From positions 186,001 to 250,000 of the forward strand of contig NZ_AUBE01000008.1 in assembly GCF_000429085.1 (NCBI RefSeq): DNA of 64,000 nucleotides. Reading direction: 5' to 3'. Below, one piece after another: positions 7,694 through 16,000 of this stretch; position 1 is the first letter of the stretch, and every line of letters starts with the position of its first letter. Source of the stretch: Streptomyces flavidovirens DSM 40150. GTDB lineage: Bacteria; Actinomycetota; Actinomycetes; Streptomycetales; Streptomycetaceae. The translations under genes and the position numbers were made by a program. Under the pieces are notes generated by a model, which was not told the DNA's origin, did not search any database, and worked only from the letters and a program-made list of their open reading frames with translations.

Positions 7694-9448
7694 ATGACGG
7701 TGAGTCAACTCCCGGCGGAGGCCGAGGCTTTCGCGCGCTACCTGCGCGAGCTGACGGCGCTCGTCGACACGGGCGCCGGCTGGTGCGGCGTCTTCTGGCA
7801 GCGTGACCCCGACGGCATGCAAGCCTGTCTCGACGGCACCGAACTCCCACCCTGGGACGTACTGGAGGCCCTGCTCCAGGACGTGGCCGCCAGGCACGGA
7901 ACGGCCGTCGCCGAGCGTGAGACCGTACGCGCGCTAGCCCTGCACGGGGCGGCGGCCGCCGCGCACGACCGCCGTCCGGGCGGGCGCGAGACGCTGGCCG
8001 AGCGGCTCGGGGCGATGCGGCGCGAGCAGGAGTACGCCGCCGAACGCGAGCGGGACCTGACGCGGCGCCTGCGGACTTCGGCGGGCGGTTCCGAGGGCCA
8101 GGGGCTCGACGCCGAACTCGCCTGGGCGCGGGACGACCACGAACGCGCCACCGCCCGCTGCGCGGAGCTGAGCACGCGACTTGCCGCCCTGGACGCGCCG
8201 CCCCCGGCTCAGGGACGCCCACCGGCCCCGGACTCGTGGTTCCGCGCTGGGGCGCCCGGACTCGCCGACCCCACCGGGCTCGCCAACCCCACCGACCCCG
8301 CCGGGCCCTGGCCGGGCCAGTCGCGTAACGGCCACATGGCGACGCCCGCGGGGGCGTCCGGGCTCGCCAGCCCCACCGGCCCTGCCGGCCCCACCGGACC
8401 CTGGCCGGGCGAGTCGCCCAACCCCACCGACCCCGCCAACCCCACCGGCCCCTGGCCCCGCCAGTCGCGCAGCGGCCACACGCCGACGCCTTCTCCTCCG
8501 CACCCCGCCCCTTCCCGAAACCGGGGGCAAGCCCCCAACCCCCCGGACGGGCTTGAGGTGGCAGCCTGGCTGGACATTCCGGTGCACCAGCGTTCAGCCC
8601 GCCCGGCGCCCGAGGGCCGGGGTCCGGGGCCGAGCCCCGGTGGGGAGGAGGGGTGGGGCGGGGGAGAGATCCCCCGGACACCTCCCCGCCGCGCTTCCGC
8701 GCCCAAGCGGCGGCCCCGCGGAGCCCGTTATGCCGGGCTCGACGACGGCGACGGCGACGCCGACGGCAGCGACGTGTTCGCCGAGCCCGCCATGCCGGAG
8801 CCTCCCGTACGGGCGACCGCCCCCCGAGGCGCCCGGTACGCAGGCGTGGCGGCGGAGGAGCCGGCCCCGCTGCCCCTCGCCGAGGACACCGCGAACCTCG
8901 CCGCGAACCTCGCCGAGGACCGCCGCGCCGTCGCCGACACCGTCGCCGTACTCCTCCAGCTTCGTGCCCAGGGGCGTACCGGCGAGGCCCACGTGCTGCT
9001 CTGCGAGGCCGCCGGGTGGCCCGACGCGCGCCGGCTGCCCGTGCTTGCCGAAGCCCTGCACCGGGCAGGGCTCGGCGCCGACTGGGCCACCCTGCTGTGG
9101 GAGGTGGCGTCGCTGCCGCCCGGCCGCGTCGCCGGCGTCGCCGCGACGCTCGCTGCCGCAGGGCTCCGCGAGGACGGCGGGCAGCTCCTGCGGCAGGGCG
9201 TCGTACGCCCCGCTCCCGAGCTGGCCGCCGCGCTGCTCGCCCTCGACGACGCGGGCGGACACGAGAGCGAAGTACGGGCGCTGGTCGACGCGTTGGTGCG
9301 CGTCCGTACGCCCGAGGACGTCGCCCAGGTCGCGCGAACCGACCCCCGCCGCCTCTCCCCACTGCTGCTCGACGCCGCGCGACAGGTGTCGCAGAGCCGG
9401 TACCGGGACGTCGTCCACGCCCTGCGCGTGGCCGGCGCCGCGCCGTAA
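7694..9448 (+). CDS. Hypothetical protein with low-complexity Pro/Gly/Ser centre
   Basis: A 584-residue protein of unknown function. The N-terminal 170 residues are well-behaved (LRELTALVDTGAGWCGVFWQ, then helical, charged sequence of coiled-coil type around 95-165). Residues of about 180-350 are Pro/Gly/Ser-rich with three copies of a PTGPWPGQSR-like unit. The C-terminal 200 residues are again folded-looking and Ala/Leu-rich, made of helix-turn-helix pairs such as LLQLRAQGRTGEAHVLLCEAAGWPD, suggesting a TPR- or HEAT-like array. The centre contains copies of intergenic repeat elements read as protein. An ATG at 7664 is in frame but less likely; 7694 matches the start of the ordered domain. 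The 207 bases between the XRE gene and 7664 show no gene. Confidence 0.7.
   Translation: MTVSQLPAEAEAFARYLRELTALVDTGAGWCGVFWQRDPDGMQACLDGTELPPWDVLEALLQDVAARHGTAVAERETVRALALHGAAAAAHDRRPGGRETLAERLGAMRREQEYAAERERDLTRRLRTSAGGSEGQGLDAELAWARDDHERATARCAELSTRLAALDAPPPAQGRPPAPDSWFRAGAPGLADPTGLANPTDPAGPWPGQSRNGHMATPAGASGLASPTGPAGPTGPWPGESPNPTDPANPTGPWPRQSRSGHTPTPSPPHPAPSRNRGQAPNPPDGLEVAAWLDIPVHQRSARPAPEGRGPGPSPGGEEGWGGGEIPRTPPRRASAPKRRPRGARYAGLDDGDGDADGSDVFAEPAMPEPPVRATAPRGARYAGVAAEEPAPLPLAEDTANLAANLAEDRRAVADTVAVLLQLRAQGRTGEAHVLLCEAAGWPDARRLPVLAEALHRAGLGADWATLLWEVASLPPGRVAGVAATLAAAGLREDGGQLLRQGVVRPAPELAAALLALDDAGGHESEVRALVDALVRVRTPEDVAQVARTDPRRLSPLLLDAARQVSQSRYRDVVHALRVAGAAP
8507..8640 (+). repeat. Intergenic repeat modules embedded in a coding sequence
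   Basis: Bases 8507-8555 match the minus-strand reading of the repeat at 6246-6325 (shared blocks CCCTTCCCGAAAC, GGGGGCAAGCCCCC and CCCCCGGACGGG). Bases 8595-8640 match the reverse complement of the modules at 5741-5943 (shared GGTCCGGGGC and GAGCCCCGG). Both are read through in frame. Confidence 0.65.
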
Positions 9449-9586
9449 CCGCCGCAAGGCGCGTGAACATCGCGACGCCCCCGTGTCACCCCCTCGGGTG
9501 CGAAACGTGATCGACTCTGCGGGTTGACGACGATGGTCTTGCCCCACTCCCCGCCGGGGCTTACGTTCATCCCTCTACGTCCCGAC

Positions 9587-9600
9587 TCTACGGGCGTAGA
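9587..9600. promoter_or_regulatory. Palindrome TCTACGGGCGTAGA upstream of the pyrimidine-catabolism operon
   Basis: Six-base arms TCTACG/CGTAGA flank GG, 33 bases before the ATG of the first gene; another TCTACG lies at 9574. It is a plausible operator for the operon. The 185-bp gap holds no other clear signal. Confidence 0.35.
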
Positions 9601-9633
9601 AGGTCTCTGACGTCCCGTTGAAGGAGACAAGTC

Positions 9634-10476
9634 ATGGCCAACGTCGTACGCGCCGCACTCGTCCAGGCGACCTGGACGGGCGACACCGAATCCATGATCG
9701 CCAAGCATGAGGAGCACGCCCGCGGGGCGGCCCGGCAGGGCGCGAAGATCATAGGGTTCCAGGAGGTCTTCAACGCCCCGTACTTCTGTCAGGTGCAGGA
9801 CGCCGAGCACTACCGATGGGCCGAGGCCGTCCCGGACGGGCCGACCGTACGCCGTATGCGGGAACTCGCCCGTGAGACCGGCATGGTGATCGTCGTCCCC
9901 GTCTTCGAGCGCGAGCAGTCCGGCTTCTACTTCAACACCGCCGCCGTGATCGACGCCGACGGCAGCTACCTCGGCAAGTACCGCAAGCACCACATCCCCC
10001 AGGTCAAGGGCTTCTGGGAGAAGTTCTACTTCAAGCCGGGCAACCTGGGCTGGCCCGTCTTCGACACGGCGGTCGGCAAGGTCGGCGTCTACATCTGTTA
10101 CGACCGTCACTTCCCCGAAGGCTGGCGCCAACTCGGCCTCAACGGAGCCCAGATCGTCTACAACCCCTCCGCCACCCACCGCGGCCTGTCGGCCCACCTC
10201 TGGCAGCTTGAGCAGCCCGCCGCCGCCGTCGCCAACGAGTACTACGTCGCCGCCATCAACCGGGTCGGCCAGGAGGAGTACGGCGACAACGACTTCTACG
10301 GCACCAGCTACTTCGTCGATCCGCGCGGCAAGTTCGTCGGCGAGCCGGCCAGCGACAAGGAAGAGGAACTCGTCGTCCGGGACCTGGACTTCGACCTCAT
10401 CGAGGAAGTACGTCAGCAGTGGGCGTTCTACCGGGACCGCCGCCCCGACGCGTATGAAGGACTGGTGAACCCGTGA
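9634..10476 (+). CDS. Nitrilase-superfamily amidohydrolase, beta-ureidopropionase type
   Basis: A 280-residue cytoplasmic carbon-nitrogen hydrolase with the Glu-Lys-Cys triad visible: Glu44 in FQEVF, Lys118 in KYRKHHIP, Cys155 in VYICYDRHFPEG. The motifs GFWEKFYFKPG and NPSATHRGLS match the N-carbamoyl-beta-alanine (beta-ureidopropionate) amidohydrolase branch, which releases beta-alanine, CO2 and ammonia. AAGGAGA lies about 7 bases before the ATG. It is the first gene of a catabolic operon and overlaps the aminotransferase gene by 4 bases (GTGA), indicating translational coupling. Confidence 0.85.
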   Translation: MANVVRAALVQATWTGDTESMIAKHEEHARGAARQGAKIIGFQEVFNAPYFCQVQDAEHYRWAEAVPDGPTVRRMRELARETGMVIVVPVFEREQSGFYFNTAAVIDADGSYLGKYRKHHIPQVKGFWEKFYFKPGNLGWPVFDTAVGKVGVYICYDRHFPEGWRQLGLNGAQIVYNPSATHRGLSAHLWQLEQPAAAVANEYYVAAINRVGQEEYGDNDFYGTSYFVDPRGKFVGEPASDKEEELVVRDLDFDLIEEVRQQWAFYRDRRPDAYEGLVNP

Positions 10477-11771
10477 CCCACCACGTGAACAACCTGCTCG
10501 GCCGCCACCAGTCCGTCATGCCCGACTGGCTCGCCCTCTACTACCGCCACCCGATCGAGATCACCCACGGCGAGGGCCGGTACGTATACGACGCCGACGG
10601 CAAGCGCTACCTCGACTTCTTCGGCGGCATCCTCACCACCATGACCGCCCACGCGCTCCCCGAGGTCACCAAGGCCGTCAGCGAGCAGGCCGGCCGGATC
10701 ATCCACTCCTCGACGCTCTACCTCAACCGCCCCATGGTCGAGCTGGCCGAGCGCGTCGCCACCCTCTCCGGCATCCCTAACGCCCGCGTCTTCTTCACCA
10801 CCTCCGGCACCGAGGCCAACGACACGGCGCTGCTCCTCGCCACGACGTACCGCCGCTCGAACCAGATCCTGGCGATGCGCAACAGCTACCACGGCCGGTC
10901 CTTCTCTGCCGTGTCCATCACCGGCAACCGCACCTGGTCCCCGACCAGCCTGTCCCCGCTCCAGACGCTGTACGTGCACGGGGGCGTCCGCAGTCGGGGA
11001 CCGTACGCGCAACTGTCCGACGCGCAGTTCATCGAGGCGTGCGTCGCCGACCTCGAAGACCTCCTCGGGCAGGCCGGCGGCCAGGTCGCCGCGCTCATCG
11101 CCGAACCCGTGCAGGGCGTCGGCGGGTTCACCTCCCCGCCCGACGGCCTGTACGCCGCGTTCCGCGAAGTCCTCGACCGGCACGGCATCCTGTGGATCAC
11201 CGACGAGGTGCAGACCGGATGGGGGCGTACGGGCGAGCACTTCTGGGGCTGGCAGGCCCACGCCCAGAACGGGCCGCCGGACATCCTCACCTTCGCCAAG
11301 GGCATCGGCAACGGCATGTCCATCGGCGGTGTCGTCGCCCGCGCCGAGGTCATGAACTGCCTCGACGCCAACTCCATCTCCACCTTCGGCGGCAGCCCCA
11401 TCACGATGGCGGCAGGCCTCACCAACCTCAACTACCTCCTGGAGCACGACCTTCAGGGCAACGCCCGCCGGGTCGGCGGCCTGCTCCTGGAACGGCTGCG
11501 CGCCGTCACCGCCGGCGTGCCGTGCGTACGCGAAGTACGCGGCCGCGGCCTGATGGCGGGCATCGAGCTGGTCAAGCCCGGTACCGACGAGGCGGCGCCC
11601 GAGACGGCGGCGGCCGTACTGGAAGCCGCCCGCGAGGGCGGCCTGCTGATCGGCAAGGGCGGCGGCCACAACACCGCCGTGCTGCGCATCGCCCCGCCAC
11701 TGACGCTGAACGTCACGGAGGCGGAGGAGGGCGCGCGCATCCTGGAAAAGGCGCTGCGGAACGCCGGGTGA
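10473..11771 (+). CDS. Class III PLP-dependent aminotransferase (beta-alanine/AGT2-like)
   Basis: A 432-residue fold-type I aminotransferase. The PLP lysine is Lys276 in TFAKGIGNGM and the cofactor aspartate is Asp244 in ITDEVQTGWGRTG; TTSGTEAND forms the phosphate-binding turn. It resembles the alanine-glyoxylate aminotransferase 2 / beta-alanine-pyruvate group. Encoded between the amidohydrolase and the dihydropyrimidinase, it most likely removes the amino group of beta-alanine (or beta-aminoisobutyrate from thymine) to give a semialdehyde. The GTG start overlaps the upstream stop. Confidence 0.85.
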   Translation: MTHHVNNLLGRHQSVMPDWLALYYRHPIEITHGEGRYVYDADGKRYLDFFGGILTTMTAHALPEVTKAVSEQAGRIIHSSTLYLNRPMVELAERVATLSGIPNARVFFTTSGTEANDTALLLATTYRRSNQILAMRNSYHGRSFSAVSITGNRTWSPTSLSPLQTLYVHGGVRSRGPYAQLSDAQFIEACVADLEDLLGQAGGQVAALIAEPVQGVGGFTSPPDGLYAAFREVLDRHGILWITDEVQTGWGRTGEHFWGWQAHAQNGPPDILTFAKGIGNGMSIGGVVARAEVMNCLDANSISTFGGSPITMAAGLTNLNYLLEHDLQGNARRVGGLLLERLRAVTAGVPCVREVRGRGLMAGIELVKPGTDEAAPETAAAVLEAAREGGLLIGKGGGHNTAVLRIAPPLTLNVTEAEEGARILEKALRNAG

Positions 11772-11874
11772 GCCACGGAGCCGCCCCCGCCGGGGGGTGG
11801 CTCCCCCCGGCACGTTCCCACGGAGCAGCACGCTCACTGCTGGACCCCCTCTTCCCTGGGAAGGAGCAGGAATC

Positions 11875-13275
11875 GTGAACCGTACCGTCGTCCGCGGCGG
11901 ACTCGTCATCACGGCCTCCGACGAGATCCATGCCGACGTCCTGATCGAGGACGGGCGCATCGCCGCCCTCGCCACGCACGGCAGCAGCGCGTCCGGTGCC
12001 TGGACCGCCGGCCGTACGATCGACGCCACCGGGAAGTACGTCATTCCGGGCGGCGTCGACGCGCACACCCACATGGAGCTGCCCTTCGGCGGCACCTTCG
12101 CCTCCGACACCTTCGAGACCGGGACGCGGGCGGCCGCCTGGGGCGGTACGACGACCATCATCGACTTCGCGGTGCAGAGCGTCGGCCACGCGGTGCGCGA
12201 AGGTCTCGACGCCTGGTACGCGAAGGCCGACGGCAAGTGCGCGATCGACTACGCCTTCCACATGATCCTCTCCGACGTCAACGAGCACTCGCTCAAGGAG
12301 ATGGACCTGCTGGTGGGGGAGGGGATCACCTCCTTCAAGCTGTTCATGGCGTACCCCGGTGTCTTCTACAGCGACGACGGCAAGATCCTCCGCGCCATGC
12401 AGCAGTCCGCCCGGAACGGCGGGCTGATCATGATGCACGCCGAGAACGGCATCGCCATCGACGTCCTCGTCGAGCAGGCGCTGGCCGAGGGCCGCACCGA
12501 TCCCCGCCACCACGGAGAGGTCCGCAAGGTCCTCCTCGAAGCCGAGGCGACCCACCGCGCGATCCAGCTCGCGCGGGTCGCGGACGCCCCGCTGTACGTC
12601 GTTCACGTATCGGCGGAAGAGGCCGTCGCCGAGATCGCCGCGGCCCGCGACAAGGGGCTGAACGTCTTCGGTGAGACCTGCCCCCAGTACCTCTTCCTGT
12701 CCACCGACAACCTCGCGGAGCCGGACTTCGAGGGCGCCAAGTACGTGTGCAGTACGCCGCTGCGGCCGCGCGAGCACCAGGCCGCGCTCTGGCGGGGGCT
12801 GCGGACCGACGACCTCCAGGTCGTCTCGACGGACCACTGCCCCTTCTGCTTCTCGGGACAGAAAGAGCTGGGACGGGGGGACTTCTCGAAGATCCCCAAC
12901 GGGCTGCCGGGCGTCGAGAACCGCATGGACCTCCTCCACCAGGCCGTCGTCGACGGGCACATCTCGCGCCGCCGCTGGATCGAGATCGCCTGCGCGTCCC
13001 CGGCCCGCATGTTCGGCCTCTACCCGAAGAAGGGGACGATCGCGCCGGGCGCCGATGCCGACCTCGTCATCTACGACCCGCACGCCGAGCAGACCATCTC
13101 GGCGGCCACCCACCACATGAACGTCGACTACTCGGCCTACGAGGGAAAGCGGATCACCGGTCAGGTCGAGACGGTGCTCTCGCGCGGCGAACTCGTCATC
13201 GACCAGCGGCAGTTCACCGGCCGGGCAGGCCACGGCAGCTACACGCCCCGATCCACGTGTCAGGCCCTGAACTGA
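11875..13275 (+). CDS. hydA: Dihydropyrimidinase / D-hydantoinase
   Basis: A 466-residue amidohydrolase-superfamily enzyme that opens dihydrouracil, dihydrothymine or hydantoin rings. All binuclear-metal ligands are seen: His64 and His66 (DAHTHME), the lysine to be carbamylated, Lys155 (SFKLFMAYPG), His188 (MMHAENG), His244 (YVVHVS) and Asp320 (STDHCPF). The GTG at 11875 is preferred because AAGGAGCAGG lies just upstream; a longer frame from 11797 has no such site. Its product is the substrate of the first enzyme of the operon, and the 103-bp gap after the aminotransferase gene shows no terminator. Confidence 0.92.
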   Translation: MNRTVVRGGLVITASDEIHADVLIEDGRIAALATHGSSASGAWTAGRTIDATGKYVIPGGVDAHTHMELPFGGTFASDTFETGTRAAAWGGTTTIIDFAVQSVGHAVREGLDAWYAKADGKCAIDYAFHMILSDVNEHSLKEMDLLVGEGITSFKLFMAYPGVFYSDDGKILRAMQQSARNGGLIMMHAENGIAIDVLVEQALAEGRTDPRHHGEVRKVLLEAEATHRAIQLARVADAPLYVVHVSAEEAVAEIAAARDKGLNVFGETCPQYLFLSTDNLAEPDFEGAKYVCSTPLRPREHQAALWRGLRTDDLQVVSTDHCPFCFSGQKELGRGDFSKIPNGLPGVENRMDLLHQAVVDGHISRRRWIEIACASPARMFGLYPKKGTIAPGADADLVIYDPHAEQTISAATHHMNVDYSAYEGKRITGQVETVLSRGELVIDQRQFTGRAGHGSYTPRSTCQALN

Positions 13276-13302
13276 CCCTGAAGCCACCGGGAGGTCCACG
13301 TC

Positions 13303-14304
13303 ATGGACTTCGGACTCGTCCTGCAGACCGACCCGCCCGCATCGGCCGTCGTCGGCCTGATGCGGCGCGCGGAGCGCAACGGCTTCCGCTACGGCTGGAC
13401 CTTCGACTCCGCCGTGCTGTGGCAGGAACCCTTCGTCATCTACAGCCGCATCCTGGAACACACCGATCGGCTGATCGTCGGACCGATGGTGACCAACCCC
13501 GGCACCCGCACCTGGGAAGTCACTGCGTCCACCTTCGCCACCCTCAACGAGATGTACGGCAACAGAACCGTGTGCGGCATCGGGCGCGGCGACTCCGCGA
13601 TGCGCGTCGCGGGCCGCAAACCCAACACCCTGGCCCGGCTCGGCGAGGCGATCGACGTCATCCGTGACCTGGCCGAGGGGCGGGAGGCGGACGTCGGCGG
13701 GCAGCGGCTGCGGCTGCCGTGGGTGCGCGACGGCCGGCTGCCGGTGTGGATGGCGGCGTACGGGCCCAAAGCGCTGGAACTGGCCGGGCAGAAGGCCGAC
13801 GGGTTCATCCTCCAGCTCGCGGACCCGTTCCTGACGGAGTGGATGATCAAGGCGGTACGTACCGCCGCGTCGGACGCCGGACGGGACCCGGCGTCCGTGA
13901 CGATCTGCGTCGCGGCCCCGGCGTACGTCAGCGACGACCTCACCCACGCGCGGGACCAGTGCCGGTGGTTCGGCGGCATGGTCGGCAACCACGTCGCCGA
14001 CCTGGTCGCCCGGTACGGCGACCACTCCGGCCTGGTACCGGAGGCCCTGACGGCGTACATCAAACAGCGCCAGGGCTACGACTACAGCCACCACGGGCGG
14101 GCCGGGAACCCGGACACCGCCTTCGTGCCCGACGAGATCGTCGACCGCTTCTGCCTCCTGGGACCGGCCGAGGCGCACATCGAGAAGCTGAGGTCACTGC
14201 GCGGACTCGGCGTCGACCAGTTCGCCGTCTACGACATGCACGACGCGCGTGAGGAGACGATCGACGCGTACGGCGCCGAAATCATCCCCGCGCTCACCTC
14301 CTGA
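13303..14304 (+). CDS. Luciferase-like F420-type oxidoreductase (CPS_4043/TIGR03842-like)
   Basis: A 333-residue TIM-barrel flavin/F420 oxidoreductase. Landmarks are the opening MDFGLVLQTDPP, the conserved GIGRGDSAMR turn, and GRLPVWMAAYGPKALELAGQKADGF, all typical of this LLM subgroup, whose members often sit beside dihydropyrimidinase genes. No dihydropyrimidine dehydrogenase is encoded here, so this protein is a candidate for the redox step that feeds or replaces it, either reduction of the pyrimidine C5-C6 bond with F420H2 or a RutA-like oxidation. That role is inferred from context. GGGAGG lies about 8 bases before the ATG, and its stop codon lies inside a 21-bp direct repeat. Confidence 0.8.
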   Translation: MDFGLVLQTDPPASAVVGLMRRAERNGFRYGWTFDSAVLWQEPFVIYSRILEHTDRLIVGPMVTNPGTRTWEVTASTFATLNEMYGNRTVCGIGRGDSAMRVAGRKPNTLARLGEAIDVIRDLAEGREADVGGQRLRLPWVRDGRLPVWMAAYGPKALELAGQKADGFILQLADPFLTEWMIKAVRTAASDAGRDPASVTICVAAPAYVSDDLTHARDQCRWFGGMVGNHVADLVARYGDHSGLVPEALTAYIKQRQGYDYSHHGRAGNPDTAFVPDEIVDRFCLLGPAEAHIEKLRSLRGLGVDQFAVYDMHDAREETIDAYGAEIIPALTS

Positions 14305-14345
14305 GTCACCGGACGCACCGCCTTCCTGAGTCACCGGACGCACCG
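14300..14345 (+). repeat. Perfect 21-bp direct repeat at the 3' end of the oxidoreductase gene
   Basis: Two identical 21-base units (14300-14320 and 14325-14345), each starting CCTGAGTCACCGG, are 4 bases apart. The first contains the TGA stop codon of the oxidoreductase. It looks like a recent slippage or duplication and has no evident function. Confidence 0.8.
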
Positions 14346-14364
14346 GACGAAGGGTTCCGCCGCC

Positions 14365-15924
14365 ATGACCGCGACCGTCCCCAGCGATTCCCCGCCCCCG
14401 CCTCCCATATCCGGCCCGGAGGGCCGCGTCGAGCTCGCGCCCGGCGCGGCCGGCTCCGACAGCCGCTTCGTCAACGACGACCTGCTGCCCGTGCCCGTGG
14501 AACGGCGCCGGTGGACGACGTACAACTTCGCGGCCCTGTGGGTCGGGATGGCGCACAACATCCCCTCCTGGATGCTCGCTTCCGGCCTCGTCGCCCTCGG
14601 CATGGACTGGAAGCAGGCCGTCCTGACGATCGCCCTGGCCAACGTGATCGTGCTGCTGCCGATGCTGCTCACCGGGCATGCCGGACCCAAGTACGGCATC
14701 CCCTTCCCGGTACTCGCGCGGGCGTCCTTCGGGCTGCGCGGAGCCAATCTCCCCGCGCTGATCCGGGCGGGGGTCGCCTGCGCGTGGTTCGGCATCCAGA
14801 CCTGGATCGGCGGTCAGGGGATCTTCGTACTCCTCGGGAAGATCTTCGGCGGGTGGGCGGAGGCGTCGAGGATCGGCGGGCAGCCCTGGACGCTGTGGGT
14901 CTGTTTCGTGCTCTTCTGGGCCCTCGAACTCGCCATCATCTACCGGGGGATGGAAGCGCTGCGGCGCTTCGAGAACTGGGCCGCGCCCTTCGTCATCGTC
15001 GGCGCGTTCGTCCTGCTCGGGTGGATCACCTGGAAGGCGGGCGGCGTCGGCCCGCTGCTCGACCAGCCGTCGAAGCTGGGGTGGGGAAGCGGCTTCTGGC
15101 CCGTCTTCTTCCCGTCGTTGATGGGCATGATCGCCTTCTGGTCGACGCTGAGCCTGAACATTCCCGACTTCACGCGGTTCGCCTCCGGTCAACGCGCCCA
15201 GATCTGGGGCCAGTCGCTCGGCCTGCCGACGACGATGACGCTGTTCGCGCTGCTGTCGGTGTTCGTCACGTCGGGCTCGCAGGCGGTGTACGGCGTGCCG
15301 CTCTGGGACCCGGTCGCGCTGGCCGCAAAGACGGACAACGTCTTCGGGCTGCTGTTCGCGCTGGTGACGGTGCTGATCGCGACGGTGTCGGTGAACCTGG
15401 CGGCGAATGTCGTGTCCCCCGCGTACGACCTGGCGAACCTGGCCCCGAAGGTCATCAACTTCCGCACGGGAGCGCTCATCACGGGTGTGGTGGGTGTACT
15501 GATCATGCCGTGGAAGCTGACCGCCACGCCGGAGCTGTACATCTTCACCTGGCTGGGCGTGGTCGGCGGTCTGCTCGGTACGGTCGCCGGGATCCTGATC
15601 GCCGACTACTGGATCATCCGGCGGACGGTGCTGGAGCTGCCCGACCTGTACCGGCCGCAGGGCCGGTACTGGTACACGGCGGGCTGGAACTGGCGGGCGG
15701 TGGCGGCGTTCGTCGTGGGCGGGGTGCTGGCGGTCGGCGGCTCGCACTCGGCGCCGGGGAAGGGGCCGTTCCCCGACGACGGGCTGATCCCGCTGCTGAG
15801 GCCGCTCGCGGATTACGGGTGGGCGGTCGGACTGGGGTGCGCGTCGGTGCTTTACGTGGGGCTGATGTGGTCCGCGAGGTCCCTGAAGCCGACGAGCCGG
15901 CCGCCGAAGCCAACTCGCGGCTGA
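14365..15924 (+). CDS. NCS1-family nucleobase/hydantoin:cation symporter
   Basis: A 519-residue membrane protein with about 12 predicted helices after a soluble Pro-rich N-terminus. NCS1 hallmarks are present: WTTYNFAALWVGMAHNIPSW in helix 1, GPKYGIPFPVLARASFGLRG, and SLNIPDFTRFA in helix 6, where substrate and sodium are bound in Mhp1-type proteins. Last in the operon, it should import the pyrimidine base, hydantoin or allantoin-like compound that the other four genes degrade. No strong ribosome site is seen; AAGGG lies about 9 bases upstream. Confidence 0.9.
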   Translation: MTATVPSDSPPPPPISGPEGRVELAPGAAGSDSRFVNDDLLPVPVERRRWTTYNFAALWVGMAHNIPSWMLASGLVALGMDWKQAVLTIALANVIVLLPMLLTGHAGPKYGIPFPVLARASFGLRGANLPALIRAGVACAWFGIQTWIGGQGIFVLLGKIFGGWAEASRIGGQPWTLWVCFVLFWALELAIIYRGMEALRRFENWAAPFVIVGAFVLLGWITWKAGGVGPLLDQPSKLGWGSGFWPVFFPSLMGMIAFWSTLSLNIPDFTRFASGQRAQIWGQSLGLPTTMTLFALLSVFVTSGSQAVYGVPLWDPVALAAKTDNVFGLLFALVTVLIATVSVNLAANVVSPAYDLANLAPKVINFRTGALITGVVGVLIMPWKLTATPELYIFTWLGVVGGLLGTVAGILIADYWIIRRTVLELPDLYRPQGRYWYTAGWNWRAVAAFVVGGVLAVGGSHSAPGKGPFPDDGLIPLLRPLADYGWAVGLGCASVLYVGLMWSARSLKPTSRPPKPTRG

Positions 15925-15958
15925 AGTGCGGAAGGCGTCCACGCCCAGAACACGCCCC

Positions 15959-15978
15959 CCCGCCCGGCCCGGCGGGCG
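15959..15978. terminator. Short GC hairpin between convergent genes
   Basis: CCGCCCG and CGGGCGG form a 7-bp stem around 6 bases, between the permease gene (+) and the AhpD-like gene (-). It may serve both as a terminator; the stem is short, so confidence is low. Confidence 0.35.
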
Positions 15979-16000
15979 GCCTCCCGCGCCGTACAGCCGC

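Noticed and set aside
11713..14178. Open frame of 821 codons on the minus strand across the dihydropyrimidinase and oxidoreductase genes
   Set aside because: It spans two genes with complete active-site motifs on the other strand; the composition (Val/Gly/Asp/Arg) is typical of antisense frames in GC-rich DNA.
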